From Prauserella marina (lineage in GTDB: Bacteria; Actinomycetota; Actinomycetes; Mycobacteriales; Pseudonocardiaceae), in assembly GCF_002240355.1 (NCBI RefSeq), contig NZ_CP016353.1, positions 4,018,501 to 4,082,500 on the forward strand: a stretch of 64,000 nucleotides of DNA, in the 5' to 3' direction. Below, piece after piece: positions 33,638 to 41,910 of this stretch; the first letter of the stretch is position 1, and each line of letters opens with the position of its first letter. Under the pieces are notes generated by a model, which was given only the letters and a program-made list of their open reading frames with translations, was not told the DNA's origin and ran no database searches. The position numbers and the translations under genes are program-made.

Positions 33638-35569
33638 CTACTTGTAGTTGCGCTGAGACGGCCGCACGTTGTCGAACGCGAGGGTTTCCTTGTGCAGCAC
33701 TGGTGGCTCGCCGGTCCCGGTGAACTCCCATGCCGCGACGTAACCGAAGCGGTCGTCGTCGCGAAGGGCCTCGCCTTCGCCGGTCTGGCTCTCGGCGCGG
33801 AAATGTCCTCCGCAGGATTCCTCGCGGTGCAGCGCGTCGAGGCACATCAGTTCGGCGAGTTCGAGAAAATCGGCGACCCTGCCCGCTTTCTCCAGCGATG
33901 GGTTGAGTCCTTCGGCCGTTCCGGGAACCATGACCGAACGCCAGAACTCGGCGCGCAGTTGCGGGATGTGCTCCAGCGCTTTGCGCAGACCGGATTCCGT
34001 GCGTTCCATTCCACAGTGGTCCCACAGCAGGTGGCCGAGTTCGCGGTGGAAGGAATCGACACTGCGGGTGCCCTTGACGTCGAGCAGCGCGGTGAGCCGC
34101 CGCTCGACGGCCGACGCGGTGGCCACGACGTCGGGATGATCTCGTTCCACCTCGGGGAAGGGGCCGCGCGCGAGGTAGTCGCCGAGGGTCGTGGGCAGCA
34201 CGAAGTACCCGTCGGCGAGCCCCTGCATGAGCGCGCTGGCGCCGAGCCGGTTGGCACCGTGGTCGGAGAAGTTGGCCTCACCGATGACGAACAGCCCGGG
34301 GATCGTGCTCTGCAGGTCGTAGTCGACCCACAGGCCGCCCATGGTGTAGTGCACTGCGGGGAAGATGCGCATCGGCCGTTGGTAGGGATCCTCGCCGGTG
34401 ATCCGCTCGTACATCTCGAAGAGGTTGCCGTACTTGGCCTCGACGGCCGGTTTTCCCAGCCGCCGCAACGCGTCGGCGAAGTCGAGGTAGACGCCGAGGC
34501 CACCGGGACCGACGCCGCGCCCCGCGTCGCACACGTTCTTCGCCGCCCTTGAGGCGATGTCGCGGGGAACGAGGTTCCCGAACGCCGGATAGGCTCGTTC
34601 GAGGTAGTAGTCGCGTTCCTCCTCGGGGATGTTTCCCGGCTCCCTGGGATCACCGGCCTCGCGCGGCACCCACACCCTGCCGTCGTTGCGCAGCGACTCG
34701 CTCATCAGCGTCAGCTTCGCCTGATGCTCGCCGCTGACCGGAATGCAGGTCGGGTGAATCTGCGTGTAGCAGGGATTCGCCAGCAACGCTCCCCTGCGAT
34801 GTGCTCGCCACAACGCCGTGGCGTTGCAGCCTTTCGCGTTGGTGGAAAGGAAGAACGCGTTGCCGTAGCCACCGGTGGCGAGAACGACCGCGTCGGCGAG
34901 CAACACCGAGACCTCTCCGCTGACGAGGTCCCTCACGACGACGCCCCTCGCCTTGCCCTCCACGACGACGAGATCGAGCATCTCGGTGCGCGGCAGCATC
35001 GTGATCCGGCCCGCGTCGATCTGCCTCGCCATGGCCTGGTAGGCACCGAGCAGCAGCTGTTGCCCGGTCTGACCCCGCGCGTAGAACGTGCGCGACACCT
35101 GCGCTCCACCGAACGACCTGGTGTCGAGCAGGCCCCCGTACTCCCTGGCGAACGGAACCCCCTGCGCCACGCAGTGGTCAATGATCCGGGTGCTCAGCTC
35201 GGCCAGCCGGTACACATTGGACTCACGGGAGCGGAAGTCACCGCCCTTGACCGTGTCGTAGAAGAGCCGCCACACGCTGTCGCCATCGCCGGCGTAATTC
35301 TTCGCCGCGTTGATACCACCCTGCGCCGCGATACTGTGCGCCCTGCGCGGACTGTCCTGATAGCACAGTGAGGTCACCTGGTAGCCGAGTTCGGCGAGGG
35401 TGGCCGCGGCCGAACCGCCAGCGAGCCCGGTGCCGACGACGATCACCGATCGCGCCCTGCGGTTGGCCGGGTTGACCAGGCGCGCGGAGAACCTGCGCCG
35501 CTCCCACCTTTCCGTGACGGGGCCTTCGGGGACGGCACCATCGACGAGTGGTGCTCCGACCGTGAACAT
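33638..35569 (-). CDS. sdhA: succinate dehydrogenase/fumarate reductase flavoprotein subunit
   Basis: A 643-residue flavoprotein that oxidises succinate or reduces fumarate. It shows the FAD-binding V-V-G-T-G-L-A-G-G motif, the covalent-flavin His in [10 protein letters not shown], and the substrate and proton-path residues around H-P-T-C-I-P and P-R-D-I-A-S-R-A. The length and sequence follow the Wolinella/actinobacterial type with a single di-heme membrane subunit, matching the gene order here. The start at 35569 has GAGGTGA upstream. In-frame extensions to 36403 overlap sdhC and are shadows. Confidence 0.95.
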   Translation of the reverse strand: MFTVGAPLVDGAVPEGPVTERWERRRFSARLVNPANRRARSVIVVGTGLAGGSAAATLAELGYQVTSLCYQDSPRRAHSIAAQGGINAAKNYAGDGDSVWRLFYDTVKGGDFRSRESNVYRLAELSTRIIDHCVAQGVPFAREYGGLLDTRSFGGAQVSRTFYARGQTGQQLLLGAYQAMARQIDAGRITMLPRTEMLDLVVVEGKARGVVVRDLVSGEVSVLLADAVVLATGGYGNAFFLSTNAKGCNATALWRAHRRGALLANPCYTQIHPTCIPVSGEHQAKLTLMSESLRNDGRVWVPREAGDPREPGNIPEEERDYYLERAYPAFGNLVPRDIASRAAKNVCDAGRGVGPGGLGVYLDFADALRRLGKPAVEAKYGNLFEMYERITGEDPYQRPMRIFPAVHYTMGGLWVDYDLQSTIPGLFVIGEANFSDHGANRLGASALMQGLADGYFVLPTTLGDYLARGPFPEVERDHPDVVATASAVERRLTALLDVKGTRSVDSFHRELGHLLWDHCGMERTESGLRKALEHIPQLRAEFWRSVMVPGTAEGLNPSLEKAGRVADFLELAELMCLDALHREESCGGHFRAESQTGEGEALRDDDRFGYVAAWEFTGTGEPPVLHKETLAFDNVRPSQRNYK

Positions 35570-35574
35570 GGCGC

Positions 35575-36357
35575 TCACCTCAGCAATCCGGTTTGGACGG
35601 CGAACGGGACGGACAGGTAGCCGACCGTGATCGCGGTGGCCACGGCGATGGCGCTCAGCCGGATCGCGCGCTGCCGCGACGCGGTCGCGGCCCCGAGACT
35701 GTGCAGCGCGCTCCACACGCCGTGCCTGATGTGCAGGCCCAGCGCGAGTACAGCCAGCGTGTAGAGCGCGGTCACCGGCCAGAGCTGGAAGTCGGCGACC
35801 ACGTTGCGGTAGACCTCTCCGCTGACGCCATGCGGATTGAGATGCCCCGTCGTCAGGTCGAGAATGTGATATGCGATGAACAGGACGAGAATCACGCCAC
35901 CCCAGCGCATCGTCCTCGCGGCGTAGGAACCCTGGACTTTCGACCGCACTCGATATCGCTGCCCCCTCGCGCCTCGCGCGCGCCTCGCGAGCTGGACCGC
36001 GGCCGTTCCGTGCAACACCACGCACACGAGCAGCCCGGTGCGGGCGATCCACAGAAGACCTTCGTGCCCCAGCGCCCCGCTGAGCAACGTGCGCAGCCAC
36101 AACGCGTAGCCGTCGAGACTTTCCGGCGATACGAACGCCTTCAGGTTGGACAGCATGTGCGCCACGACGAAAAGCAGCATCGCGCCGCCCGTCACGGCGA
36201 GCACCGCCTTCTTGCCGACGGTCGAGGACCACAGGCGTCCCAGCGTGGTGCGCGGAACGCGGGGTTTTCGCGGGGGCCGTGAAGGACGCGAAGGCGCGAG
36301 TTCGGTCGAGGTCACGAGGCGACGGTAGGCAGCGCGGAAAAGCGACGTCCAATACAT
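35575..36357 (-). CDS. sdhC: succinate dehydrogenase cytochrome b subunit (di-heme type)
   Basis: A 260-residue membrane anchor with about five helices. Candidate heme-ligand His residues are in V-A-H-M-L-S-N, V-L-H-G, A-Y-H-I-L-D and L-H-I-R-H-G, which is the pattern of Wolinella-like FrdC/SdhC that carries two hemes and needs no SdhD. Electron flow is to or from menaquinone. The ATG at 36357 has CGAGG seven bases upstream; TTG 36363 and GTG 36315 are alternatives. First gene of the sdh operon and divergent from a LysR gene. Confidence 0.9.
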   Translation of the reverse strand: MYWTSLFRAAYRRLVTSTELAPSRPSRPPRKPRVPRTTLGRLWSSTVGKKAVLAVTGGAMLLFVVAHMLSNLKAFVSPESLDGYALWLRTLLSGALGHEGLLWIARTGLLVCVVLHGTAAVQLARRARGARGQRYRVRSKVQGSYAARTMRWGGVILVLFIAYHILDLTTGHLNPHGVSGEVYRNVVADFQLWPVTALYTLAVLALGLHIRHGVWSALHSLGAATASRQRAIRLSAIAVATAITVGYLSVPFAVQTGLLR

Positions 36358-36373
36358 GATCAACCTCGACCCG

Positions 36374-36388
36374 ATAGCCTCCGGCTAT
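36374..36388. promoter_or_regulatory. LysR-type box (T-N11-A) between sdhC and lysR
   Basis: ATAGCC-TCC-GGCTAT is a perfect 15-bp dyad with T at 36375 and A at 36387, exactly T-N11-A. It occupies the centre of the 57-bp divergent gap, so the LysR protein likely controls itself and the sdh operon. Confidence 0.65.
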
Positions 36389-36414
36389 GCTGCCGGGAAC
36401 CACGGAGGCACGCC

Positions 36415-37389
36415 ATGACCTTGCAGCAGCTCAGATATTTCCTGGCCGTCGCCGAAACCCGGCACTTCACCAGAGCGGCGGAACGGGTTTATGTGGCGCA
36501 GCCCTCATTGAGCAAGCAGATCCACGCGCTCGAAGAGGAACTCGGCTCGCCGTTGTTCAGCCGCACGAGAGGCAATGTCTCCCTCACCCCGGCGGGCGAG
36601 GCGCTGCTGCCCATCGCGACCCGCATCGTCGCCGACGTCGACACCGCCGCTGTCGCGGTCGGCGAACTGACGGGGCTGCGCAAGGGAAGGGTCAGGGTCG
36701 GCGCGACTCCGAGCCTGTGCGCGACGGTGCTCGCCGAGGTGCTGCGGCGGTTCCACACGCGTTATCCCGGTGTCGAACTCGTCGTCGAGGAAAACGGGTC
36801 CCGAGATCTCGTCGGCCTCGTCGGCAGTGGCGAACTGGATCTCGCGCTGGTGACCGTGCCGACGAAAGGCGATCAGCCCGCGCTCACGACCGTGCCGATC
36901 TTGCGGGAAAGCCTGATGGTCGCGGCACCGGAAGGAAGTCCGATCGCCCGGAACGAGACGATCCGCCTTCGCGATCTGCGCGACCAGCCGCTCGTCATGT
37001 TCCGGCGCGGATATGATCTACGCGAGACGACCTTGCACGCCTGCCGCGAAGCCGGTTTCGAACCACGGCTCGCGGTGCAGGGTGGTGAGATGGATGCCGT
37101 ACTGCGCTTCGTCGAGGCAGGACTGGGGGTGGCGATCGTGCCGAGCATGGTGCTCAGTGGACGGCCAGCGCTCACCGGTACCCGGCTCACCGAACCGGAC
37201 ATCACAAGGACGATCGCGTTGGTGCACCGCACGGACGCGGCGCCGACCCACGCAGCATTGCGGTTCAGGGCCACCCTGCTCGAATTCGTCGCGGAGTCCG
37301 CAGCACACGGCGGACTTCCTCCCGGGGTTCGGCCGACAACGGAAACCCGAGAACAAACCGGACAAGACCAGCGAAGGGAAACCGACTGA
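36415..37389 (+). CDS. LysR-family transcriptional regulator, divergent from sdhCAB
   Basis: A 324-residue LysR protein. The winged helix is canonical ([19 protein letters not shown] and Q-P-S-L-S-K-Q-I), followed by an effector domain with a CbbR/CysB-like two-lobe layout. The start has GGAGG at a good distance. An LTTR box lies in the gap to sdhC. Its stop overlaps the start of a GNAT gene (TGATG), so it is co-translated with it. A dicarboxylate or redox signal is plausible as effector but not shown. Confidence 0.92.
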   Translation: MTLQQLRYFLAVAETRHFTRAAERVYVAQPSLSKQIHALEEELGSPLFSRTRGNVSLTPAGEALLPIATRIVADVDTAAVAVGELTGLRKGRVRVGATPSLCATVLAEVLRRFHTRYPGVELVVEENGSRDLVGLVGSGELDLALVTVPTKGDQPALTTVPILRESLMVAAPEGSPIARNETIRLRDLRDQPLVMFRRGYDLRETTLHACREAGFEPRLAVQGGEMDAVLRFVEAGLGVAIVPSMVLSGRPALTGTRLTEPDITRTIALVHRTDAAPTHAALRFRATLLEFVAESAAHGGLPPGVRPTTETREQTGQDQRRETD

Positions 37390-37946
37390 TGACGATCACG
37401 CTCCGCCAGGCCCTGACCAGCGACCACCCCGTCATGGTCGGCAGCGTCCAGCGTTGGTGGGGCGATTCGCGAACTCCCGAGCAGGCAAGGGAATTGTCCC
37501 TGCTGTTGCCGAAGCTGTTCCTGCAACACTTCGCGGGCACCAGCCTCGTCGCCCTCGCCGAGGACGACGACGGTACCGAAACGGTGGCCGGTTTCCTCGT
37601 CGGTTTCCACTCGGCCGACCAGCCCGATGTCGCCTATATCCATTTCGTCGGCGTCGATCCTCAGCGGCGCGGCCTCGGCATCGCGCGCACTCTGTACCGC
37701 CAATTCTTCGCGGCGGCCGAACGGGCGGGCAAGCTGGTCGTGCACGCCGTGACCTCACCAGGCAACACCGGTTCCATAGCCTTCCACCGCGCGCTCGGAT
37801 TTCGGTTGCTGCCCGGCGACCGGACCGTCGACAATGCCGACGACACCGGCAACACCGACGACGTCACGGTGCACAGCGACTACGACGGTGAAGGGCAGGA
37901 CAGGGTGTGCTTCGAACTCGCGCTGGGCTCTCCAGGCGACCGATGA
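37389..37946 (+). CDS. GNAT-family N-acetyltransferase
   Basis: A 185-residue acetyl-CoA-dependent acyltransferase. Motif A for CoA binding appears as V-D-P-Q-R-R-G-L-G-I-A-R-T-L near residue 95 and the C-terminal A-F-H-R-A-L-G-F near 135. The acceptor cannot be read from sequence. Residues 145-175 form an acidic, Asp-rich insert (V-D-N-A-D-D-T-G-N-T-D-D-V). Starts overlapping the LysR stop and is followed by a second GNAT gene with ATGA overlap, so the three form one unit. Confidence 0.88.
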   Translation: MTITLRQALTSDHPVMVGSVQRWWGDSRTPEQARELSLLLPKLFLQHFAGTSLVALAEDDDGTETVAGFLVGFHSADQPDVAYIHFVGVDPQRRGLGIARTLYRQFFAAAERAGKLVVHAVTSPGNTGSIAFHRALGFRLLPGDRTVDNADDTGNTDDVTVHSDYDGEGQDRVCFELALGSPGDR

Positions 37947-38512
37947 CCGGCGGCACCGGCCCCACCCGGCACACCGCGCTCACCGGCCCCACCGAGCGCA
38001 CCGCCAACACCGGCCGCATCGACATCAGGCCGGTGGAGCCCGGTTCGGTTGTGGCGCAACGGATCCTTCGGTCCTATTTCGACGACATCGGCAGCAGGTA
38101 CCACGGGCGGCCGGTGAGCGAGGCCGAGACCGACGCGGCCATGCTGGAGGAGCCGAGCGACGATCTCGTCCCGCCGCACGGCCTTCTGCTGCTGGCCTTC
38201 GACGGCGAGACCGTCCTCGGTTGCGCGGGATTGCGCCTGCTCGCCGGCGGCACCGGCGAACTCACCCGCGTCTACGTCGCCCAGAACGCGCGGGGGCGCG
38301 GGCTCGGCGGGCTCCTGCTGCACGAGACGGAACGCCTGGCCCGGCGGCACGGCGTGACGCTGCTGCGCCTCGACACCCGTTCCGATCTCGTCGAGGCGAG
38401 GGGCCTCTACGCGAAGCACGGGTACGGGGAGGTCGAGCCCTTCAGCGAGGGCCCCTACGCGCAACACTGGTTCGCGAAGGAACTCGGCCACGACGACCAC
38501 GACGCAGGGTGA
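37943..38512 (+). CDS. GNAT-family N-acetyltransferase
   Basis: A 189-residue acetyltransferase. The CoA-binding motif reads Y-V-A-Q-N-A-R-G-R-G-L-G-G-L-L-L near residue 115, followed by L-Y-A-K-H-G-Y. The first 25 residues are a Thr/Gly-rich low-complexity stretch (repeats of T-G-P-T and R-T-A) and may be dispensable. The ATG overlaps the previous stop (ATGA). The A-x-Y-F-D-D-I-G-x-R-Y-x-G-R-P stretch is typical of a common actinobacterial GNAT group. The acceptor is unknown. Confidence 0.87.
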   Translation: MTGGTGPTRHTALTGPTERTANTGRIDIRPVEPGSVVAQRILRSYFDDIGSRYHGRPVSEAETDAAMLEEPSDDLVPPHGLLLLAFDGETVLGCAGLRLLAGGTGELTRVYVAQNARGRGLGGLLLHETERLARRHGVTLLRLDTRSDLVEARGLYAKHGYGEVEPFSEGPYAQHWFAKELGHDDHDAG

Positions 38513-38649
38513 GTCCACCGGGAGGTGCGGAGCCGACTTTCGGCCACCGCGTTTGACCGCGATCGCTACGGGCATAGCTGACGTATGTCAGCCCGCTGGC
38601 TCGCCGCCTTGTGCGCGAACCACGGGACCGCAACCCGATCGGGGGAGAC

Positions 38650-39339
38650 ATGCGCGTCGCGTCACGCCTGGTGGCCGCCGGATTCGCCTGCGTCACCCTT
38701 GCCGCCGCATCGTTCACGGCACTGCCCCCCGCACAGGGGCAAGACGGGGAAACCCGCACGGCCAAGGCCGACATCGACGGAGACGGGGAACCCGACGACG
38801 TCGTGCTGAAGGAAGCCTCCGCGAACAACCAGACCCTGACCTTCCGGCTCGCGAGCGGCGGCTCGGCCGAGATGACCTTCGAAGGCGACACCTCGATGCC
38901 GCTGCAACCACCACGTCCCGTCGACCTCAACGGCGACAAGCAGGACGAGATCGTCGTCGCCGAATCGGTCGGCGCGAACACACTGACCCTCAACGTGTGG
39001 GCCTACGACGTCACGGGAACGAAGATCTTCCCGGTCACGACGACGAACGGCGGCCGGCTGCGGCTGTTCGAAGGTGGCGGCATCGCCGCCGTCACCGGCT
39101 ACGGCTGCCTCCCGCTCAACCCTGGCAGCAGTGGCCGCGATCTGATCGGCGTCAAGGCGCTCATCGACGATCCGGCGAGCGACACCGCCACGTACACGGG
39201 CACGAGGACGACCTACCACGTGACACCGGATGGCAAGGCACGCACCGTGAACCGGGTCAACGTGACGTCCGTGCCCCGCGACGATCCCGCGCTCACGACC
39301 GACCCGGCGGCCTGCATACCCGCGCAGGGTCAGTCGTGA
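38650..39339 (+). CDS. secreted protein with EF-hand-like D-x-D-x-D-G motifs
   Basis: A 229-residue exported protein of unknown function. A signal peptide of about 30 residues (M-R-V-A-S-R then a hydrophobic stretch to A-Q-G) is followed by A-D-I-D-G-D-G-E-P-D-D and P-V-D-L-N-G-D-K-Q-D-E, which look like FG-GAP/VCBS calcium-binding repeats. One Cys pair (G-Y-G-C-L-P, A-A-C-I-P) could form a disulfide. ATG 38650 is chosen for GGGGGAG just upstream; 13 more codons are open before it. Confidence 0.8.
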   Translation: MRVASRLVAAGFACVTLAAASFTALPPAQGQDGETRTAKADIDGDGEPDDVVLKEASANNQTLTFRLASGGSAEMTFEGDTSMPLQPPRPVDLNGDKQDEIVVAESVGANTLTLNVWAYDVTGTKIFPVTTTNGGRLRLFEGGGIAAVTGYGCLPLNPGSSGRDLIGVKALIDDPASDTATYTGTRTTYHVTPDGKARTVNRVNVTSVPRDDPALTTDPAACIPAQGQS

Positions 39340-39440
39340 CCGATGTGAGTCCTGTGGCCGCTGTCACCGGCGTGGTTTTCCGGGAGGAAGTCAGGGTTGT
39401 CACCGATGCCGCGCGACCGCCGATGGCGCACTGTGGTGAC

Positions 39441-39626
39441 ATGACAGCGTTGACCCGTTCACGAAGCAACCGCATGATCGCCGGTGTCTGCGCCGGGATC
39501 GCCGAACGCTACGGCTGGAAGACGAGCACCGTGCGGCTGGTGTTCGTGGTGTCCTGCCTGCTCCCCGGACCGCAGTTCCTGCTGTACCTGGTGTTGTGGC
39601 TCATCATCCCGAAGGCTGGATCCTGA
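39441..39626 (+). CDS. PspC-domain membrane protein
   Basis: A 61-residue protein that consists of little more than one PspC domain: R-S-R-S-N-R-M-I-A-G-V-C-A-G-I-A-E, then Y-G-W and two hydrophobic segments ending L-W-L-I-I-P. PspC proteins act in envelope-stress responses. The start could also be ATG 39423, six codons upstream. It ends six bases before the convergent glycosyltransferase gene. Confidence 0.82.
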   Translation: MTALTRSRSNRMIAGVCAGIAERYGWKTSTVRLVFVVSCLLPGPQFLLYLVLWLIIPKAGS

Positions 39627-39632
39627 GCGGGG

Positions 39633-41144
39633 TCAGTAGAAGTGCCGCAGTGAGGGCCACATACTCGACCACGGCCGGGTGGTTCCCGCGCACAGCATGA
39701 TGGCGGTGCCGTCCTCGTCGTTGCCGACCCCGCCGGGAGTGTGGTGGACGGCGGCGAGTTCACAGCCGGTGAAGGCGCTCGCCACGCGACCGCCCGGCGC
39801 GGCACCGACCAGCACGACCGGGCCGTCCCGCCGGTCAGGAGGAGGGCCCCAGTCCGCATAGGACATATGACCGGAATAGGGCACCGGCAGTCCGTGCGCG
39901 GAACCGTGTTGTTCGATCGCACCGGCCTGACCGTAGTTGGCGGTGAATATCGTCGCCGTTTCCTTGCTGTCGGCGGGGATCGTCCGCCACACCTCCGCCA
40001 CCGTCGCGACGAACTCGGGCCAGCCCACCTGCTCCCCCTGTTCCTTGTTCATCGCGAGCACGGGGCCGTCGAGTACCGCGACCGGCAGCACCGGCAGTGC
40101 CACGACAACCGATCCGGCACACGCGAGCACGGCGGGCAGGGAGACGGCGATCCGGCGCGCCGTCTTTCGCCCGCGATCCAGCCAGTTCACCGTCGGCTCG
40201 GCTCCGGCGGCGAGCAACACCAGCAACAACGGGATCGAGTAGTACGGCTTGCCTCCCACCACGAGCAGGACTGCCACCAGCAGCGGGTAAGCCAACGCCA
40301 GCGCTCGCGGCGACCGCGGGCCCCGCTCCCGCCACAACCGCACCATGCCCGCGATCCACACCGGGACCAGAACCGGCGAAAGATAGGCGATTTGCAGCGG
40401 TACGAACATGATCCGGTTCTCGGTACCGTCGTCGGCGCTGATCCCGCCCGCGACGGTGAGCAGAGGGAAGCCGTGCCGCGCCTGCCACACCAGGGCCGGA
40501 GCCGCGATCACCAGGGCGACACCGGCTCCGGCGACCGGGAGCCTGCCGCGCAACACCGATCGCGGGCCCACGAGCAGAAGCGCGAGTCCCACCGCGAACA
40601 CCAGCAGCAACACAAGCCACTTGTTCAGCAACGCCACGCCGACCGCGGCCCCCACCGCAAGCCACCACCGCTGGTCGCCCGTTCGCAGCAACCGGATCAG
40701 CAGCAGTGCGACGACCAGCCACAACAGCAGGTCGACCGTCGTCGTCGACACCATGTGCCCGACGACGAGCACCAACGCCGAAACCGCCGCGGTGAACGCC
40801 GCGAACGTCTGCGCGGCCCCGGCGCCACCGAGTTCTCTCGCGATGAGCGCCACGAGCGCGATGGTGGCCGCCGCCATCACGGTCGACACCACCCTGACCC
40901 CCGGCTCGGTCGCGCCGAACAACTCGGCCGCGAGCCTCACCAGCACCGGGGTCAGCGGGGGCTGATCGACGTATCCCCACGCGAGCCGGTCACCGGCGGC
41001 AAGGAAGTACAGCTCGTCCCTGTGGAACCCGTAGCGGCCGGACAACGCCGTCAGCACCGCGGTCTGCACCACCACGACGACGCCGACTCCGCGCACCGCG
41101 AACCGCGGCAGTGGGTCTTCCGCTCGCCTCGCCCGCACCGTCAT
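39633..41144 (-). CDS. GT39-type (ArnT/PMT-like) membrane glycosyltransferase
   Basis: A 503-residue polytopic enzyme of the GT-C fold that uses a polyprenyl-linked sugar. The first extracellular loop has the catalytic acidic pair in F-H-R-D-E-L-Y-F, followed by W-G-Y-V-D-Q-P-P-L-T-P, a hallmark of this family. About 11 hydrophobic segments follow, ending in a soluble 120-residue C-terminal domain. Acceptor and sugar are unknown. ATG 41144 is chosen; a GTG three codons upstream is possible. No sugar-lipid biosynthesis genes are adjacent. Confidence 0.88.
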   Translation of the reverse strand: MTVRARRAEDPLPRFAVRGVGVVVVVQTAVLTALSGRYGFHRDELYFLAAGDRLAWGYVDQPPLTPVLVRLAAELFGATEPGVRVVSTVMAAATIALVALIARELGGAGAAQTFAAFTAAVSALVLVVGHMVSTTTVDLLLWLVVALLLIRLLRTGDQRWWLAVGAAVGVALLNKWLVLLLVFAVGLALLLVGPRSVLRGRLPVAGAGVALVIAAPALVWQARHGFPLLTVAGGISADDGTENRIMFVPLQIAYLSPVLVPVWIAGMVRLWRERGPRSPRALALAYPLLVAVLLVVGGKPYYSIPLLLVLLAAGAEPTVNWLDRGRKTARRIAVSLPAVLACAGSVVVALPVLPVAVLDGPVLAMNKEQGEQVGWPEFVATVAEVWRTIPADSKETATIFTANYGQAGAIEQHGSAHGLPVPYSGHMSYADWGPPPDRRDGPVVLVGAAPGGRVASAFTGCELAAVHHTPGGVGNDEDGTAIMLCAGTTRPWSSMWPSLRHFY

Positions 41145-41349
41145 CGCCTTCACCCCCACGATGCTCACCGGTTCGCGGCGCGGCGGGGACGACCGGGCGA
41201 CGGAACGCGCTGTCCACCGAACGACCGACAGCCACCGGAAATCACCGGCCCCGGTTGTCCGCAGTGGACGGTGGCCATGCGGGGACATGGTCAGATGTAT
41301 CACCGGCACTCCGGCGCGCGTGCGTGCTAGCCTGAATCACGACACAGTC

Positions 41350-41389
41350 CCGGACGAGCGCGTCGTACCCGGTCAAGCCAAGACGACGC
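41350..41389 (+). promoter_or_regulatory. guanidine-III (ykkC-III) riboswitch aptamer
   Basis: The segment has the conserved order C-C-G-G-A-C-G-A-G, G-C-G-x-C-G-T-A-C-C-C-G-G-T-C-A, then A-A-G-A-C-G-x-C-G-C. Compared with the Thermobifida consensus as I remember it, GCGTCGT (41360-41366) and ACGACGC (41383-41389) show a compensatory C-to-T / G-to-A pair, so the helix is preserved. CCGG at 41350-41353 can form the pseudoknot with CCGG 41369-41372. Downstream, CAGTGATG (41389-41396) and CATTACTG (41409-41416) form a hairpin right before the TGGAGG ribosome site and share C41389 with the aptamer helix, which suggests translational control. Confidence 0.88.
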
Positions 41390-41428
41390 AGTGATGTAGT
41401 TACGAGCGCATTACTGTGGAGGATGACA

Positions 41429-41743
41429 ATGGCTTGGCTGGCTTTGATTCTGTCCGGTCTCTTCGAAACCGTGTGGGCCGCCGCGTTGAGTGTTTCGCGC
41501 GGGTTCACCAGACTCGGACCGACCATTGTGTTCGGTGTGGCGCTGATCATCAGTATGGGTGGCCTCGCCTACGCGCTGCGCACCATTCCGGTGGGCACCG
41601 GCTACGCCATCTGGGTCGGCATCGGCGCGATCGGCACCGCCATCTACGGCATGGTCGCCATGAACGACCCGGTGTCGGCCGCCCGCATCACCTGTCTGGT
41701 GCTGATCGTCGGTGGCGTGGTCGGCCTCAAGTTCCTGCACTAA
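41429..41743 (+). CDS. gdx: SMR-family guanidinium exporter (Gdx/SugE type)
   Basis: A 104-residue, four-helix small multidrug resistance protein that works as a dual-topology dimer and exports guanidinium in exchange for protons. The essential Glu is in S-G-L-F-E-T-V-W-A-A-A-L, and R-G-F-T-R-L, P-V-G-T-G-Y-A-I-W-V-G-I-G-A-I-G-T and the C-terminal G-L-K-F-L-H follow SugE/Gdx rather than EmrE. ATG 41429 has GGAGG at 7 bases; an ATG six bases upstream sits too close to it. The riboswitch upstream supports guanidine as the substrate. The stop codon TAA directly abuts the MITE. Confidence 0.93.
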   Translation: MAWLALILSGLFETVWAAALSVSRGFTRLGPTIVFGVALIISMGGLAYALRTIPVGTGYAIWVGIGAIGTAIYGMVAMNDPVSAARITCLVLIVGGVVGLKFLH

Positions 41744-41910
41744 GGCGTGTCTGATAATCCTCTGCCGTGCGAGCGGGGATCAGCGTGGTGGCTCGCAAGG
41801 CTGTGCAGGACTGGAAGGTCCTCGTACCGGGCCGTACTCGGGCCTTCCGACAACGCGGCGAGCCGCCGCGCTGGCCTCGCGCGGTAGGCAACGGGATTGT
41901 CAGACACGCC
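41744..41910. mobile_element. 167-bp MITE-like element with terminal inverted repeats
   Basis: Begins GGCGTGTCTGATAATCC and ends with the near-complement GGGATTGTCAGACACGCC; 16 of the first 17 bases match, with further partial match to about base 24. There is no room for a transposase. The ends resemble those of IS5-like elements of actinomycetes, from memory. It fills the whole gap between the gdx stop (TAA, 41741-41743) and the stop of the convergent AfsR-like gene (41911-41913). A related single end is at 32838-32866. No clear target-site duplication is seen. Confidence 0.7.

Noticed and set aside
37013-37891. Alternative frame over the LysR/GNAT junction
   Set aside because: Shadow of two well-supported genes in another frame.
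38553-39440. Long frame running into the PspC gene
   Set aside because: Only the last 61 codons are protein-like; the rest is the shadow of the secreted-protein gene.
41744-41910. Small gene in the MITE
   Set aside because: No start with a ribosome site and no coding bias; terminal inverted repeats explain the sequence better.
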